NCBI GenBank assembly: GCA_032622095.1
Contig: CP136067.1
Span: 74,238,705 to 74,302,704 of the forward strand
DNA: 64,000 bases
Direction: 5' to 3'
DNA from: Siphonodentalium dalli
Taxonomy: Eukaryota; Mollusca; Scaphopoda; Gadilida; Siphonodentaliidae
Shown here: positions 12,810-24,526 of the stretch, piece after piece
Layout of the letters: each line of letters starts with the position of its first letter
Position numbering within the stretch: the first letter of the stretch is position 1
Position numbers and translations under genes: made by a program
The notes under the pieces: model-generated
What the model saw: only the letters and a program-made list of their open reading frames with translations
The model's database searches: none
What the model was told of the DNA's origin: nothing

Positions 12810-13080
12810 GCTCACCTGAGACAAAGTCTCCAGTGGAGCTGTAGTCATCACTCCTTGTCCGTTGTCCGTCCATCCATCCATCAACAATTCTTTAAACATC
12901 TTCTCCGGGAACCATAAGACTGAATGGGTTCGTATTTGGTGTGGATGTTCCCTTGGTGATTCACATTCAGATTTGTTCAAATGATGTCACTGGGTCAATC
13001 AGGGCCCAAGCTAGGGGTTGAAAACAGGTAGAAGTGACTTCTCCCTCTGGAAATTTTAGGGAGACTTCAGCCCAAAATAG
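12810..13080 (+). repeat. TAGCTCACCTGAG hairpin-headed repeat, copy 1
   Basis: Opens with TTTTTAGCTCACCTGAGACA, AAGTCTCCAGTGGAGCT, a foldback head, followed by a GTCCGTCC-rich tract and the phrases TTTGGTGTGGATGTTCCC and CAGATTTGTTCAAATGA. The same order recurs near 41836 and, partially, near 17163, 43940 and 50930. Elements of this type are abundant in lophotrochozoan genomes (my recollection, not checked). Confidence 0.7.
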
Positions 13081-13151
13081 GGACAAGTGGATAGACTTAA
13101 GAAAAACATAAACACTTGTTAATTTTCAAATATCGATTTATTTATAACATC

Positions 13152-13237
13152 AATAAAAAGATTAAATAACAAGATAAAACATGCATGGTTACCAAATAAA
13201 AAGATTAAATAACAAGGTAAAACATACATGGTTACCA
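13152..13237 (+). repeat. Two tandem 43-bp units
   Basis: AATAAAAAGATTAAATAACA begins at 13152 and again at 13195, each copy ending in CATGGTTACC. There are only two mismatches in 43 bp. Confidence 0.85.
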
Positions 13238-13620
13238 AAAATAAAATATAGCACAAGTAGAATACCTGTATAGATAGATAACATTAACTTGTATTTCTTA
13301 AATTTATAACTTTAATTTAAAAATTAAAAAAACGTTGACTTAATGACTTTTAATATCTGAAGAAATTAATTGTTATTAATTGTTATTATAAATTTGAAAT
13401 TTTTGGAAATAGATTTTGGTCACTGCTGTAATGTGGGTGTCCGTTAAGATAAACAATAAGGACTAATCAAGGAGTTGTAAAAGCTTGTAATATTAATGAA
13501 TACCGACGTCGATGGTGTGATCAGTGATGATAATCCGATTAACAACTGATTAAAGCAATAAACTTGGCAAGTTGGATAGCTGTGTTACAATAGTGATTAA
13601 TGTGTTCTTAACAAAGACCA

Positions 13621-16437
13621 GCAGTCAGATGCTCGTAGCCCGTTTATATATAACCATGGGTATATGCCAGATATAACCGTACAAAAAAAACGCCGTTCTT
13701 TTCACCGTGTATTTATCCATGGTGTGCGTGCCTGTGGTTGTCCGTAACATGGTGCCCGGTGTTATTGCTTTGAAAGGTAATCATGTTCGACTGGTGTTGT
13801 CAGATTGGTAATTTTGAGATTAGCGGTTTCTATGTCTTGTCTGGTCACATTTACTGTTTGAACTTTGTCTGAAATAGACGCACTTTTTATACTAGAATTT
13901 GCGCAACAGGAGCGCAGGGAAATCGCACGTCGAGTTGGTTTAAGGGTTTTTAGAAAAAGTATTTATATGATATAGACAGACGTGGCGACAGGGGTGGTGG
14001 TTGGAATGTCTCACCCCCCCCAACTTTGGTCAAAATGTTCAACAGTTGGAAATTTCATACCTGCCAAAACATTAGTTGGAAATTTCACACCAACATTAAG
14101 TTGAAAATGTTCTTGTAGTTTGATTTTCAAACAATTTATTTGCATATTTTCCTATTTTTGGTAAATATTTTGGACTGAAATGGTCATATGTCGGAAATTT
14201 CCAACCTTAGGAGGGTGACCGGTTGGAAATTTCCAACACTTGGACAGTTTGTGTCCTGGTCCCTCCCCCGTGGCCAGTCAAAAAACTGCTTGTTAATTTA
14301 AGAAAACAATATTGTCATGCATTTGGTCAATATTGTCATTGGAATTGTCATCAGTTGAAATTTTCCAACCTAAGTGGGGGTGTCAGGTTTGAAATGTCCA
14401 ACTCTAGGAAGGTTTGAGGCTAGTCTAGATGCTAGGATTTTGAGATTTTCTTGTTCAGATTAAAAAAAATTTGCCGACTATCGTTGTCATTGTCCATTCC
14501 CCCGTGGCCAATACAAAACTGCAAAACAATATTTTACTTCATTTGGTCAAACTTGTGGACTGAAATAGTCATCAGTTGGAGAGTGTTCCAACCTGAGGGG
14601 GAGTATGAGGTTTGAAATTTCCAACACCAGGAAAGGTTCAGTTGAGGCCAGTCTAGATGCATGCTAGGATTTAATATTTTCTTTTATAGTTTTAAAAATT
14701 TTCTCACACCGGGCCGAAGAACCATGGTCAACCTGGTGTGTCTCCGCCTCTTGCCCGTAGCCGTGGGCATTTGTCTGGAGTTAGACCATTAGATGTTATG
14801 ATTTATGTAATTGTTCAGGTTAAACTATCTGAATTTTCAAACCTGGAATATAGTTTTTTTTTAAATATATATAGGATATTAGGCGTGAGCACTGATGTAA
14901 GGGGGATGGCGCAAATGGAATTTGTGTTTGGGGTGATTCTGATTCAAGGGGGTGCAGTTGGAATTTCCCATGGTGGACACCCCCTAACGGAAACCATATA
15001 GCCACGCCCCTGAATATAGAGAGGCAAACAGAACGATATCATATATATACAATATGCGGTTGCATCTAATTTGGATTTATTTGGATGTCTTTAGTGCACT
15101 TTTGTGGTTACGAGAGCTCATTTCCCCCTGATTTCTGTTCAATATGTGGTCTTCTTCTTTAAAAGTTTTATATGATTTCAAACAGGGGTGGCACCAGGAT
15201 ATCCCCGACAGGGGGGGGGGGGCTTTAGCTGCCGGGTTGACAGTTACATAACTCACCGACGGGGGATGGCTATGACTCCCCGACAGGGCTGGGATGTAGC
15301 CCCTGACCCCCCCGGTGCCACCCAACATAACTTAGTATCGATTATTTAGAATGGGGTGTCAAGTAGGGACTTGTCGACAGGGGTGGTTATGCAGAGGTCT
15401 TACCCCCAATTATAGTCATACCTAATACCCCGAGCAAAATTAATTGGAAAATTCACACCAAAATTAGGTTGAAATTGTTCTCGTAGTTTGATTTTCCAAC
15501 ACTTTCTTAGTGACGAATTCGTTGTTTTTAAACCAACATTTGCATATTTCCCTTTCATTTGCAAAATGGACTCAAATGGCCATCAGTTGGCAATTTTTAA
15601 ACCTATGGGTGAGTGTCAGGTTAATAATTTCCCAGAATTGGAAAACTTGAGGCCGGTCTATGCTGTAGGATTGTCAAATGTTCATATTTCAAAAATGTTC
15701 TCACATCGGGCCTAACCATCGGCCGACCCGTGTGTTCTGTGTCCTTGCCAGTAGTTACTCGCTAATTAATTTAAGAAAAAATAGATCGGGGTGTAAATTT
15801 GTGTGGTGTTATACCACTAGATGTTAAGATGTTTTAATCTCATACTGGGCCGATCCATCTTTTTCACCCCCCCCCCCCCCCCCCCGCACGACAAGTGGCC
15901 ACAATATTACTGGTTCATTTGGAATAGTCTACCATCTGGTAATCTGAGGGAACATTTGGGGAAAATCAAAGGGGGGGGGGTGCAAATTGATTTACGCAAA
16001 CTTATGAGTTTGGTGTGGTTCAATGGGGTGGGGTGCAATTGGAAATTCCAAGGTGGAGACCACCCCAACGAAAACCCTCTAACCAAGTCTCGAGTGCCAA
16101 ATATCCCACACTCAACCAGGGGTGCCTCTCGCAACTTTAGTTTCTGCTCTTGGCATAGGCTTATTTGTTTCTTATGCGAGAATACACTTCACCGGAGGCA
16201 ATGTATTAACCATACTCTGAAATAAAACGCTTACGTGACGATCACACGATAAAGTCGTGCTGCAAGTAAGACGATAATTGTGTTGTAGAAATGATACGGA
16301 AGACCGATTGTCAAAAAATTCAACATCAAAATACACAGGGCAAGGCTTATCGATCCAAACTGTGGAGTGTGTTTTCGTTGTGTATTTTTCGCATATACCC
16401 ATGGTTATATATAAACAGGCTACGAGCATCTGACTGC
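13621..16437. mobile_element. 2.8-kb element with 47-bp terminal inverted repeats (F5)
   Basis: The left arm 13621-13667 (GCAGTCAGATGCTCGTAGCC onward) and the right arm 16391-16437 are inverted copies with one mismatch in 47. The interior has no coding capacity that I recognise. It consists of multiple copies of a GTTGGAAATTTCCAAC-rich unit with poly-C/poly-G tracts (for example 15866-15885 and 15971-15980) and an imperfect palindrome at 14706-14740 (CACACCGGGCCG ... CCTGGTGTG). Left and right flanks show no clear target duplication. Confidence 0.6.
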
Positions 16438-17162
16438 AGTGGAGCTTATAATATACACGAACAGGTTATTTAATTACCTGCATTGTAACCACGTACATGC
16501 AATTAATTTACAATGGCTGACAGACACGTTAACTCTCACAGTTTTGGCATGAGACTCACTATTTTACGACCCTGTTTTTAATAGTAAGCAAGCACGTGCT
16601 ATTGTTTACATAATAAATCTGCAACACCCAAACGTAAAAAAGTTGGATTGGGAAACGGAGTCAGATGCAAACTACTTTCATAAAATTAAAAAATCATGGA
16701 TATTTTTAGAGTTTAAATGCATAGACATTGAAAAGACATCATGGTTTGTTTACATAGGCTACTGTATGCGCGGTGGTGACCATGCATGGCTATAGGCTAC
16801 AATTTGTGGTTACAAAAATGACCCGGCGGAACAAAGTAATGACTAACTTCTTCTTCAGACCTGCGAGTAGCTCATCATAAACTTTGTTGCAAAGCGTAAT
16901 TTGCCGTTTCCAAAAGCACTCAATGTGATTAGAATATGTGGATACAGTACATAATGTATAATTAAAACTGCCTCATTAGAACAGTTTTAAGACTATATAT
17001 TTTTTGCAAAACAAGTCAAATTTCCACTGGTAAATTTACCGTAATCCCAAGCTAGTTTGGTCAAATTTGGAAGGCGATTTCATTTTCGCCTTGCAGACAT
17101 CCGAGGGCGAAGTCGCCAGCGAGAAGGCGATAACTTCGCCCCAGTCGCCTTCTAGCTTGGGG

Positions 17163-17570
17163 CCTGGGGTCAATAGTTGCGAAACCAGGGCCATAACTCT
17201 TTCCATCCATAGTAATTCTTGAAACAACTTCTTTTCAAGTACCATCGGGCCGAATTGGTTCAAATTTGATATGAAGGGTTCTTGGGTTCTTGGAGTTTAG
17301 ATTTGTTCAAATAATGTCACTGGGTCAAATGTGGGCGGAGCCAGGGACATAGCTCCAAAAACAATTTATTGCCAAAAAAATTATATATATATATTTTTTT
17401 ATGAAAATAAAATTTTTACTTTAAATTTAAATTTTTTAAAACTAACCATGTTATAACATCGACCAGGGTACACCGACTCACCCCACCAAATTTAGTTGAA
17501 ATTGGTCCAGGCGTCTGGGAGAAAAATCACGAACAGACAGATCATTACCCTTGCCAATTGAAGGGTCAAG
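17163..17570 (+). repeat. TAGCTCACC-type repeat, 5'-truncated copy
   Basis: Shares the phrases AGGGCCATAACTCTTTCCAT, TTCTTGAAACAACTTCTTTT and CCACCAAATTTAGTTGAAAT with the copies at 42 and 44 kb, but lacks the foldback head. Confidence 0.6.
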
Positions 17571-17999
17571 TAAGTACATGTTCCCATGTTACAAATGTTC
17601 TTTCACATTCTTAATGCCACAATTTATTTGAGAAGTCATTTCCTTCACTGACAACAATATAAAGCTTGTCTGCCTGCCATTATATCCAATGTCACTTGTG
17701 TATGAAATGAGATCTTATTTTATCTGACAGTGTTTGATAAACAAATAACAGAAATGGCTGGATAATGTTTATTTGTATCAATCAATTTAAATTAGATTAA
17801 TTCCTATGTGCTGTGTTCTCCTTTTAACTCCTTTTCATCTGTGATAATGATGTGTCTTATTTATTATGCTGATGATTTCATGGAACAATTATCAGAGGTT
17901 CTATGTTGATAACCCTTCCCTAAATTCTGTAACTTATTTTAAGGAAAATGAACTAATTTCGACTTCTTTAATATACCCTTTGAAAATACTAGATCAATG

Positions 18000-18435
18000 G
18001 ATCTCATAAATTGGGATTTACATTTGGTTCAAATAGCGGCAGAGATAGGAGATTTAACACTCCCGCACACACCCTATCTATGCTATGAATTCTTATTTTG
18101 GTACTTGTATATAGATTCCTTTTATTACATGTAATAATTTTGATAAATTTCCACCAGTTGGAGATCTTGAAGTACCAGTTGTAATTTAGTTTGGTCCAGT
18201 TGGGAGGTAATGAACTATTGGGTGAGGGGGGGTGTGAAGTTAGAAATTTCAAGGTGGACACTCCCATATCCCCTCCCACCATTCAATGAAGACCCTCTAC
18301 CTGTGTCCCTGTTTAGAACTTCTTGTTTTAAAGTGATTTGACAAGTACTGACTATTGTAGTCTTCAGAGTCCCAGTCTTCTCCGTCTTTACAGTCTGGTG
18401 AGCGACCCCACAGTTATTGACTGTCTTGTTTATTA
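18000..18435 (+). repeat. Dispersed block duplicated at 44480-45212
   Basis: Starts near AATGGATCTCATAAATTGGG and ends with GTCTGGTGAGCGACC, ATTGACTGTCTTGTTTAT. The segment 18342-18435 is about 95% identical to 45119-45212. It also contains GTTGGAAATTTC-type sequence. Confidence 0.75.
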
Positions 18436-18993
18436 CAAAATGGATTCACCCATTTTCTTTACTAACTACTCATTGACAAGTAGTTCATTAGGAATACCAA
18501 TTAATACGTGAATTTCCTGAACACTCCTCCAAATGAATAAGTTCAATGTATACTTTCATAACTGAATGGACCAATTTAGTAAGGAAAGGGCTATTTATAT
18601 CCCTGGCCCAATTTGACACCATAAAACTAAAATTGGTACCATTTTTTACGAGAAGATAATTAGTCCATTAATATGAGGTTCTAATTATCACATATCAACT
18701 TTCAAAAGTTTTTGAATTTTGTCAGGCTAGTTAAAATTCAATGATTATTTCTAATAGTGTCCATGCTTTCGTTCCCAATAGCAGCAGATTGTAAAGAGCG
18801 TTCTCAATTATTTGTACTGGTTCTTGTGGTTTTTCACGAATCCTATGACTGGTAAGCTGAAAACTACCTCAACAAATTGAATGTCAAATCAGACTGTGGA
18901 TCTTTAAAGAATAAAATGGAATAGTCTATTTACACGATACTATTAGCAGATAAGCCAGAGAAATAATAATAATTGATAGTTTTTATATCGTGC

Positions 18994-19304
18994 TTAACCC
19001 TTTGATGAAGGTAGTAGCGATGGTGCAGCATTAAATATATGCGAGTCTCCCTTAGCGAGCCTCGCATATTTAAGAGAACCTACTGGCTTACAAGGTCAAG
19101 GTAAATATTGTTCATGCAGTGGTCAGACCATATTTATATATGGAATTTATGCTTTACAAAATAAATTAATAACAATAATTCTTAGGCCAATGTATTCTCT
19201 GATATATATACAAGGCTACCTATGGGAGACTCACATATACAAGATGGTGCATTGGCACATGGTTTTCGCAAAATTTAAGGAAGCTCCAGTCATGGAAAGG
19301 TTAA
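18994..19304. mobile_element. MITE, family F2
   Basis: Runs from TTAACCCTTTGATGA to CATGGAAAGGTTAA. The centre has GCGAGTCTCCC-type hairpin sequence (TATATGCGAGTCTCCCTTAG, CGAGCCTCGCATATTTAAG) and GGTGCAGCATTAAA, shared with 25693 and 32934. It is flanked by TTAA. Confidence 0.65.
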
Positions 19305-20411
19305 TCACAGGAGTTTCTTTAACATTATTTCCCCAGATGTTGAGCCATGTCGAGTCCAATGCATGCTGCCATTTTACAGGCACTTCACTGGAATGGCAAG
19401 ACATGCACACCCACATACACACACCTCCACATGAACTTACGTTTGCCCAACATGCCAAGTACCTATTTCATGTTTAGGTACGACGAAGCCATCACAGTAC
19501 AAGTGACCTTGCGCAAGGGTCACAACTTGGCACTTGATTTGAACAGCGTACGGCCCTAATGCCACACACCACTTAATCCGACGAAGCCACTGCTGCAGGA
19601 AACTAAATAGCAACCAGCGGGCAGCAAACTCACAATGCCGTGTTCACAACATTTATACAAGTCAAAGTCACTAACTGCTCGGTTATCAACCTCCCTCAAA
19701 TTAGTGTGTTATTGAAACAGAGCCTACCACAGTATAAATATGAATGTTTAGAAATATGTTCCTACCTTCCAAACAGGAGGTTTTGAGCTAAATACAATTC
19801 TTAAAGAGTAGATAACTCACATGCATGCAATGCAAAATGCATGCATTGCCAAAGAGGAAGAATCTACATGTATTTTAATTACTCACCATAAATAGATGGT
19901 AAAAAGTAGATGAAAACAATGTGTAAAGATGGCGAAAATTCTCTCATTACTCCAATTTTTTACCATGGATGTAGGTTAACCTAGTTAGTGTCAAGACACA
20001 AAACAGTTGGCATATCGGATATATAACATTGTGATGGACAGTAAACACATTACTGCTCACATAATCACATTGCCTGTTCCTCAGTTTCACTGGAAGCTCA
20101 CATCTCGTGAGTACCTGATACTGAAAAATGATTAACGACGGATGGTACAATGAATCTACATTCACAAGATATTATACCAGCTCTGACAGTGTTCAAGAAA
20201 AGCCCACTTTATACAAACTTGTTAGGATTTTCTCAGCATTGGCTTTAAAACCCCTGTGTAAGCTTGAATTTGTTTGGATGGTGAAATATAATGCAACAAA
20301 TAAATGAGGCTTACCTTGGGAAGTTGAAGTTCATTTTTAATTATATGAGACATGAATCCAAAGAGGGCTTGAATCCCTCTCACCCAAAAAGACATGCTGA
20401 TGGCAGAAGGG

Positions 20412-20512
20412 GCCGCTTCAGTGGCCATGCGGTATTGATGTCAGACTTTGAGTTGCAAGGCACGCTTGCCATCATGCGCTGTGGTTCGAATCCAACCCAA
20501 TAAAAAAAAAAT
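20412..20512 (+). mobile_element. tRNA-derived SINE
   Basis: Contains a plausible A box (TGGCCATGCGG, 20422-20432) and a perfect B box (GGTTCGAATCC, 20483-20493), and ends in an A-rich tail (20501-20511). The spacing and lack of cloverleaf pairing argue for a pol III-type SINE rather than a functional tRNA. Confidence 0.6.
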
Positions 20513-21890
20513 TGCACTATCTCAAAACCACATGCTTCTAAAATTTGGCACCTTGTGTGTTAAATAGTCCTTGGCATGTTCAAAGGGCAACACTCAGCAT
20601 GTCTCGGAGATGTATGCTACTGTGCCATATCTACTATAAATAAAACAATGGCAACCAATGTTCACATTTTAAGTAAATAAATATGGATGAATTCGTGGAT
20701 GCTAATAAAAAATGAGATATGCCGCCAACAGGTTAATCATGGAGAACCTTCAACGTGAGCTCACTTGCAAACGCAGAGTTGAATAACATGCACTATAAAC
20801 GACTAATTTGTGAACACATTCGATTAAATGGAAGGCCCCAAAGCAAAACTGGCTCTACTCGTACATTCTTAAAATGTAAACAATAGCCGCTTCACAAATG
20901 ACGAAAGAAATAGTTCCACATTAGAAAAATTGTCATCATTGAAAAAATCGTCGAACACTTTACATTTTTCTGTCAAGAAAACATGTTCCATTTGCTAATG
21001 TTCTCAAGCATGTTCGCTTGATAATTCCCGACCGAAAACAGCAAAACCGCATTCTTCAATTTTGCATTGGAAATATACATGCAATTCCATTGCATAGAAC
21101 TCCCTTCTATAAATTTTTTAAAGTGTCCTTGACAATTGCCTAACGCAATCAATACATGGGGTTTGCCCATTTTCCAATGATAAATCATCTTCTGAAACCA
21201 CCAGGTTCGCGATGTTTTATTCTTTCTGTCAATTCAACAATGGTGAGGCCTTCTAAAATTATGTCTTCACTTCCCAGTTATGCCCCAGGGTGTGGAGTAT
21301 GAGGGGAGAGCAAATCATAATATATTTTGTATTGCCCGGGAACACTACTTTTGAGTTGATTACATCGATCGTCTTGCATTTCCATTTTTGATGCATTGTT
21401 ACATTGCCGTGCAATAACGTGTAATTTGTACGTCTTTTATTACATCCGTCATGCTGCAGGTAAACTGTCCTGTGTCGGGAAGCCTTGTCTGATGTGGTAA
21501 AAATACCTTGATATGTATATGTCTACCCCTATGCATGTCACACATGCTAACAAATGATGTCACTACCCTATGTGATAATCCAAGAAACATGCCAGATGGA
21601 TGAGACAAACTAAACAATATTAATCCAACACACCAATGGTTATTTTTTATTGGGGAAAATTAAACTATAATGTGGAATTAAAATGTTAAAATTATGCAAC
21701 TACAGCTTGGAAGCCCTAAGTAATAGGACATTAGAATGCGGGTGAACAGTGTTGAAAGTGCTGAACATGACTCGACTTCTCACTATTATGTTACTTTGTT
21801 TGTGTGATAGAGGAAGCTTGTTGTTTGGCATAAATATTATTCCATATGAATGCTTTTGTAGTATTAAATCATTCTTTTGATGTGTACCCA

Positions 21891-22005
21891 TACCGTACAC
21901 ATCTATGTGTACCCATACATGTACCCATACATGTGTACCCATACATGTACCCATATGTGTACCCATACATGTACCCATACATGTACCCATACATGTACAC
22001 ATAGT
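21891..22005 (+). repeat. GTACCCATACAT minisatellite
   Basis: Eight to nine head-to-tail copies of a 12- or 14-bp unit (GTACCCATACAT, some with an extra GT). Open frames on both strands (repeating MGTC or TCTH-type residues) are products of the repeat. Confidence 0.9.
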
Positions 22006-22577
22006 GTTGACATCCAGATTGACCACTTGTTATTCCTCCTTCTGTCCATCCGTAGACACTTTACGCATGGTGCGATAACTCAAAACATTTTCTATCCAGT
22101 CGGAAACAGATTTTGTAAATGATTGTAATTCAATTGAGTATTTGTCACTAAAAACAAGCATTCTGATTGGCCGAGAGCGGCTAACTTTCGTTTTCGATTC
22201 ACCGACATCGGCCGCTTCAGCGTGCATCAAATCTGAATGTAGCACGGTCAAATTTCATTGGCGCAGAACGAGTAGCGAAACGAGCACACCCGCGCGTTGT
22301 TGTCTATAGATACCGTTCATCGGCCGCTTCAGCGTGCATCAAATCTGAATATGGCACGGTACAATTTCATCGACACAGAACGGAGTAGCGAAACGAGCCA
22401 ATCCGCCCCACAGGAAATGGTTACGGAGCCGTGTTCCGAGTAACGCAATGAACAAACCCAATGATTTGTGCACGGTGACAACGGCGAAATGAAAGTCTCG
22501 ATTCGTGTCATGAAAATGACTAAATGATACTTTTTATACAGTTTTTTTGTAAATTCCTTGCTAGATTGAATTACAAT

Positions 22578-22653
22578 GGAGATAAACGTACCCTGTTTCG
22601 TTGTACATTCTGGGATTCGAGCATGTACAACTCAACAGGGTATGTTTATCTCC
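22578..22653. repeat. Long imperfect hairpin
   Basis: The left arm GGAGATAAACGTACCCTGTT onward and the right arm ending GGGTATGTTTATCTCC pair over about 31 bp with roughly three mismatches, around a 14-nt loop. It is followed by CAGATCAAGTTCGAATATGG, a phrase also present at 42599 and 51058, so it probably ends or interrupts a dispersed repeat. Confidence 0.7.
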
Positions 22654-23754
22654 TAAGTGTCTCAGCCCAAAATACAGATCAAGTTCGAATATGGGTTTGA
22701 TCCGATTTATTTTAAAGGAGTTATGGCCCTTTTTCGAAAAACAAAATTAGATTTTTTTTTTAGATTGAACTTCTTGCTATATTTAACCCCAAAAAAAATC
22801 TTCAATGAAATTACTGAGACTCATTTAAACATCTTCTCGGGAATCACCAAGCTGATTAATCTGACATGGTGTGAAGGGGCCTTGGATGGTAGTTATTTAG
22901 ATTATATAAATGTGACCGACCTGTCGAAAAGAACCAGAGCTTGTGTCACCCTTTCCAAGTGACCCTTGGGGGGGAGTCCCACCTTCTACCTGCCCCACAA
23001 TTAATTACCTGACCAAATTATATGTCAGGTTTGATGTTATCTGACAATTGAATAAACAAAAGTTCCACAAAGCATGGATACTATTGTTGATTCTAATGGT
23101 GTTCTGTTAAAACTCACAGCTAAGCCAGGTGAATTTAACTAGAACAATGGAGCTCAACTGTAGCCTGTATGTCCTTTTAGATGCTTAGAGAGCCAAGAAA
23201 GGAGATTTAACACCTTTTAACCATTCCATGTCTTAACTTTTTCAATTATTAAGTAACTATATTATTTTGATATTTTACATGGCCATTTGCAACATAAATA
23301 GAACTGCTTACACTATGATAGTGGTAACAGGCTTTATAGATGTTTACCGCGTTCTCAACAAACTGTCTACAAGCTGATAGCAAATATTTACTTACCACCG
23401 CTGAAATTGAAAAAAAATTTGGGGTGGGCTTAAATTGGAATATACCCCTGTGCATGGAATTTGGCCAAAAGATATGGGTGGGCATAAACACGGGCAAGGG
23501 CCTTGAGCTGGGTCAGTATGGTAATCCTTCTCTTTTGATCCATAAATTCCAATTAACCCTTCTCTTTTTATCCATAAATTCAAATAAGTTGTGTTATTAT
23601 GTACATTTGTGTGTACTACTTTAGTACATAACAGTATGCTTATAATTCCACATCAAAACTCTAGATTATGGTTTCGATCATAGCAATTTACTATTGCCAA
23701 GGGATGTGTTAAATATCTGCCGATCATGACCGGCCTCTCGTTATCTGTTGGCAG

Positions 23755-23885
23755 GTTCTTATGTAAAGCTGATTACAAAGAAACCAGAAACGCGAGAGAA
23801 AGCAGTTGTGGTATTCGTGGAAGGTTTGGAGGACCGATCACCTGATGTAAGAAGCGGCTCATGCATAGCTCTCTCAATACTGGAG
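23755..23885 (+). CDS. RIPOR/FAM65-like gene, exon f (helical repeat)
   Basis: The acceptor is TTGGCAG and the donor GTTAGT. The split codon G|GT gives Gly, then SYVKLITKKPETREKAVVVF, VEGLEDRSPDVRSGSCIALS and ILE, ending in phase 0. The pattern Asp-x-x-x-Arg-x-x-Ala/Ser-x-Leu-x-x-Leu is a classic HEAT/ARM second helix. The upstream intron is 11 kb. A repeat segment shared with 51821-51872 ends only about 12 bp before the acceptor, so part of the acceptor region may derive from a mobile element. Confidence 0.8.
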
Positions 23886-24101
23886 GTTAGTTTAGAGGCG
23901 TCAACAGATTCCTTACACTTCACTTTTTGAACATGTAATCCCTCTTATCTGCACTTTTGTAGGTTAGTTTCTGGCTATATTCTGAGAGAATGGTTGCCGC
24001 GTATAGGCTTGAAATTTTTGGCCAAATGAAAGTTTATAATAATAGTGTATAATTATTATTAATGTGACATTATAACTCAAGTTAACCATTTCTCATTTCA
24101 G

Positions 24102-24195
24102 GCGTCAGAAGCCACTGACCAACTCCTGTATTTGTGTCATACAGATGTGTCCGCTAATGTCAGAAGCAAATCAAAAGATGCAGTGTTCTCATTTG
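24102..24195 (+). CDS. RIPOR/FAM65-like gene, exon g (last full helical repeat)
   Basis: The acceptor is TTTCAG and the donor GTAAGT. It starts in phase 0, encoding ASEATDQLLYLCHTDVSANV and RSKSKDAVFSF. The block E-A-S-E-x-T-D-Q-L-x-x-L-C-x-T-D followed by V-R-x-x-x-K is the most recognisable part of the RIPOR C-terminus. The upstream intron is only 216 bp. Confidence 0.82.
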
Positions 24196-24526
24196 GTAAG
24201 TGCTACCTATGACACTCAAAATCATTTGAATCAGTGTTGTCCATTTTACCACATTGTTTGTTGAGGTTTTAAAAAAACACGACATATATATAGTTTGGCA
24301 AGGTCGGTTCACGGGCAGCGGACATCTAAAGATGATGATGGCATGATAGCTTGAACAATTTGTTTTTATATTGAGCATAAGAGACTTACTCAGTAATGTC
24401 TTGATCAAGTTAAAAAACCAGCCAGACCTCCTAATTTTGGGTGGAATTATGGCCTTTATTAAATTAGTTCATTTTCGTGAATTTTGATCACAATACCATG
24501 ATAACTTGAACAAATATGGACTCATT

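Larger units (their letters stand above)
12784..23754. other. Intron between exons e and f (11 kb)
   Basis: The longest intron of the gene. From left to right it holds a TAGCTCACCTGAG-type repeat, a 43-bp tandem duplication, a 2.8-kb TIR element full of GTTGGAAATTTCCAAC-type sequence, another TAGCTCACC-type remnant, a duplicated block (18000-18435), a MITE, a tRNA-derived SINE, a GTACCCATACAT minisatellite and a long hairpin (22578-22653). No exon was recognised. Confidence 0.6.

Noticed and set aside
15821-16225. 134-codon frame starting near a poly-Pro run
   Set aside because: It is driven by a poly-C tract inside a repeat block, with no homology or splice support.
20412-20512. Functional tRNA gene
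   Set aside because: The B box is perfect, but acceptor and anticodon stems cannot be formed, and the A-rich tail indicates a SINE.
21700-22026. 108-codon minus-strand frame with repeated MGTC residues
   Set aside because: It is a translation of the GTACCCATACAT minisatellite.
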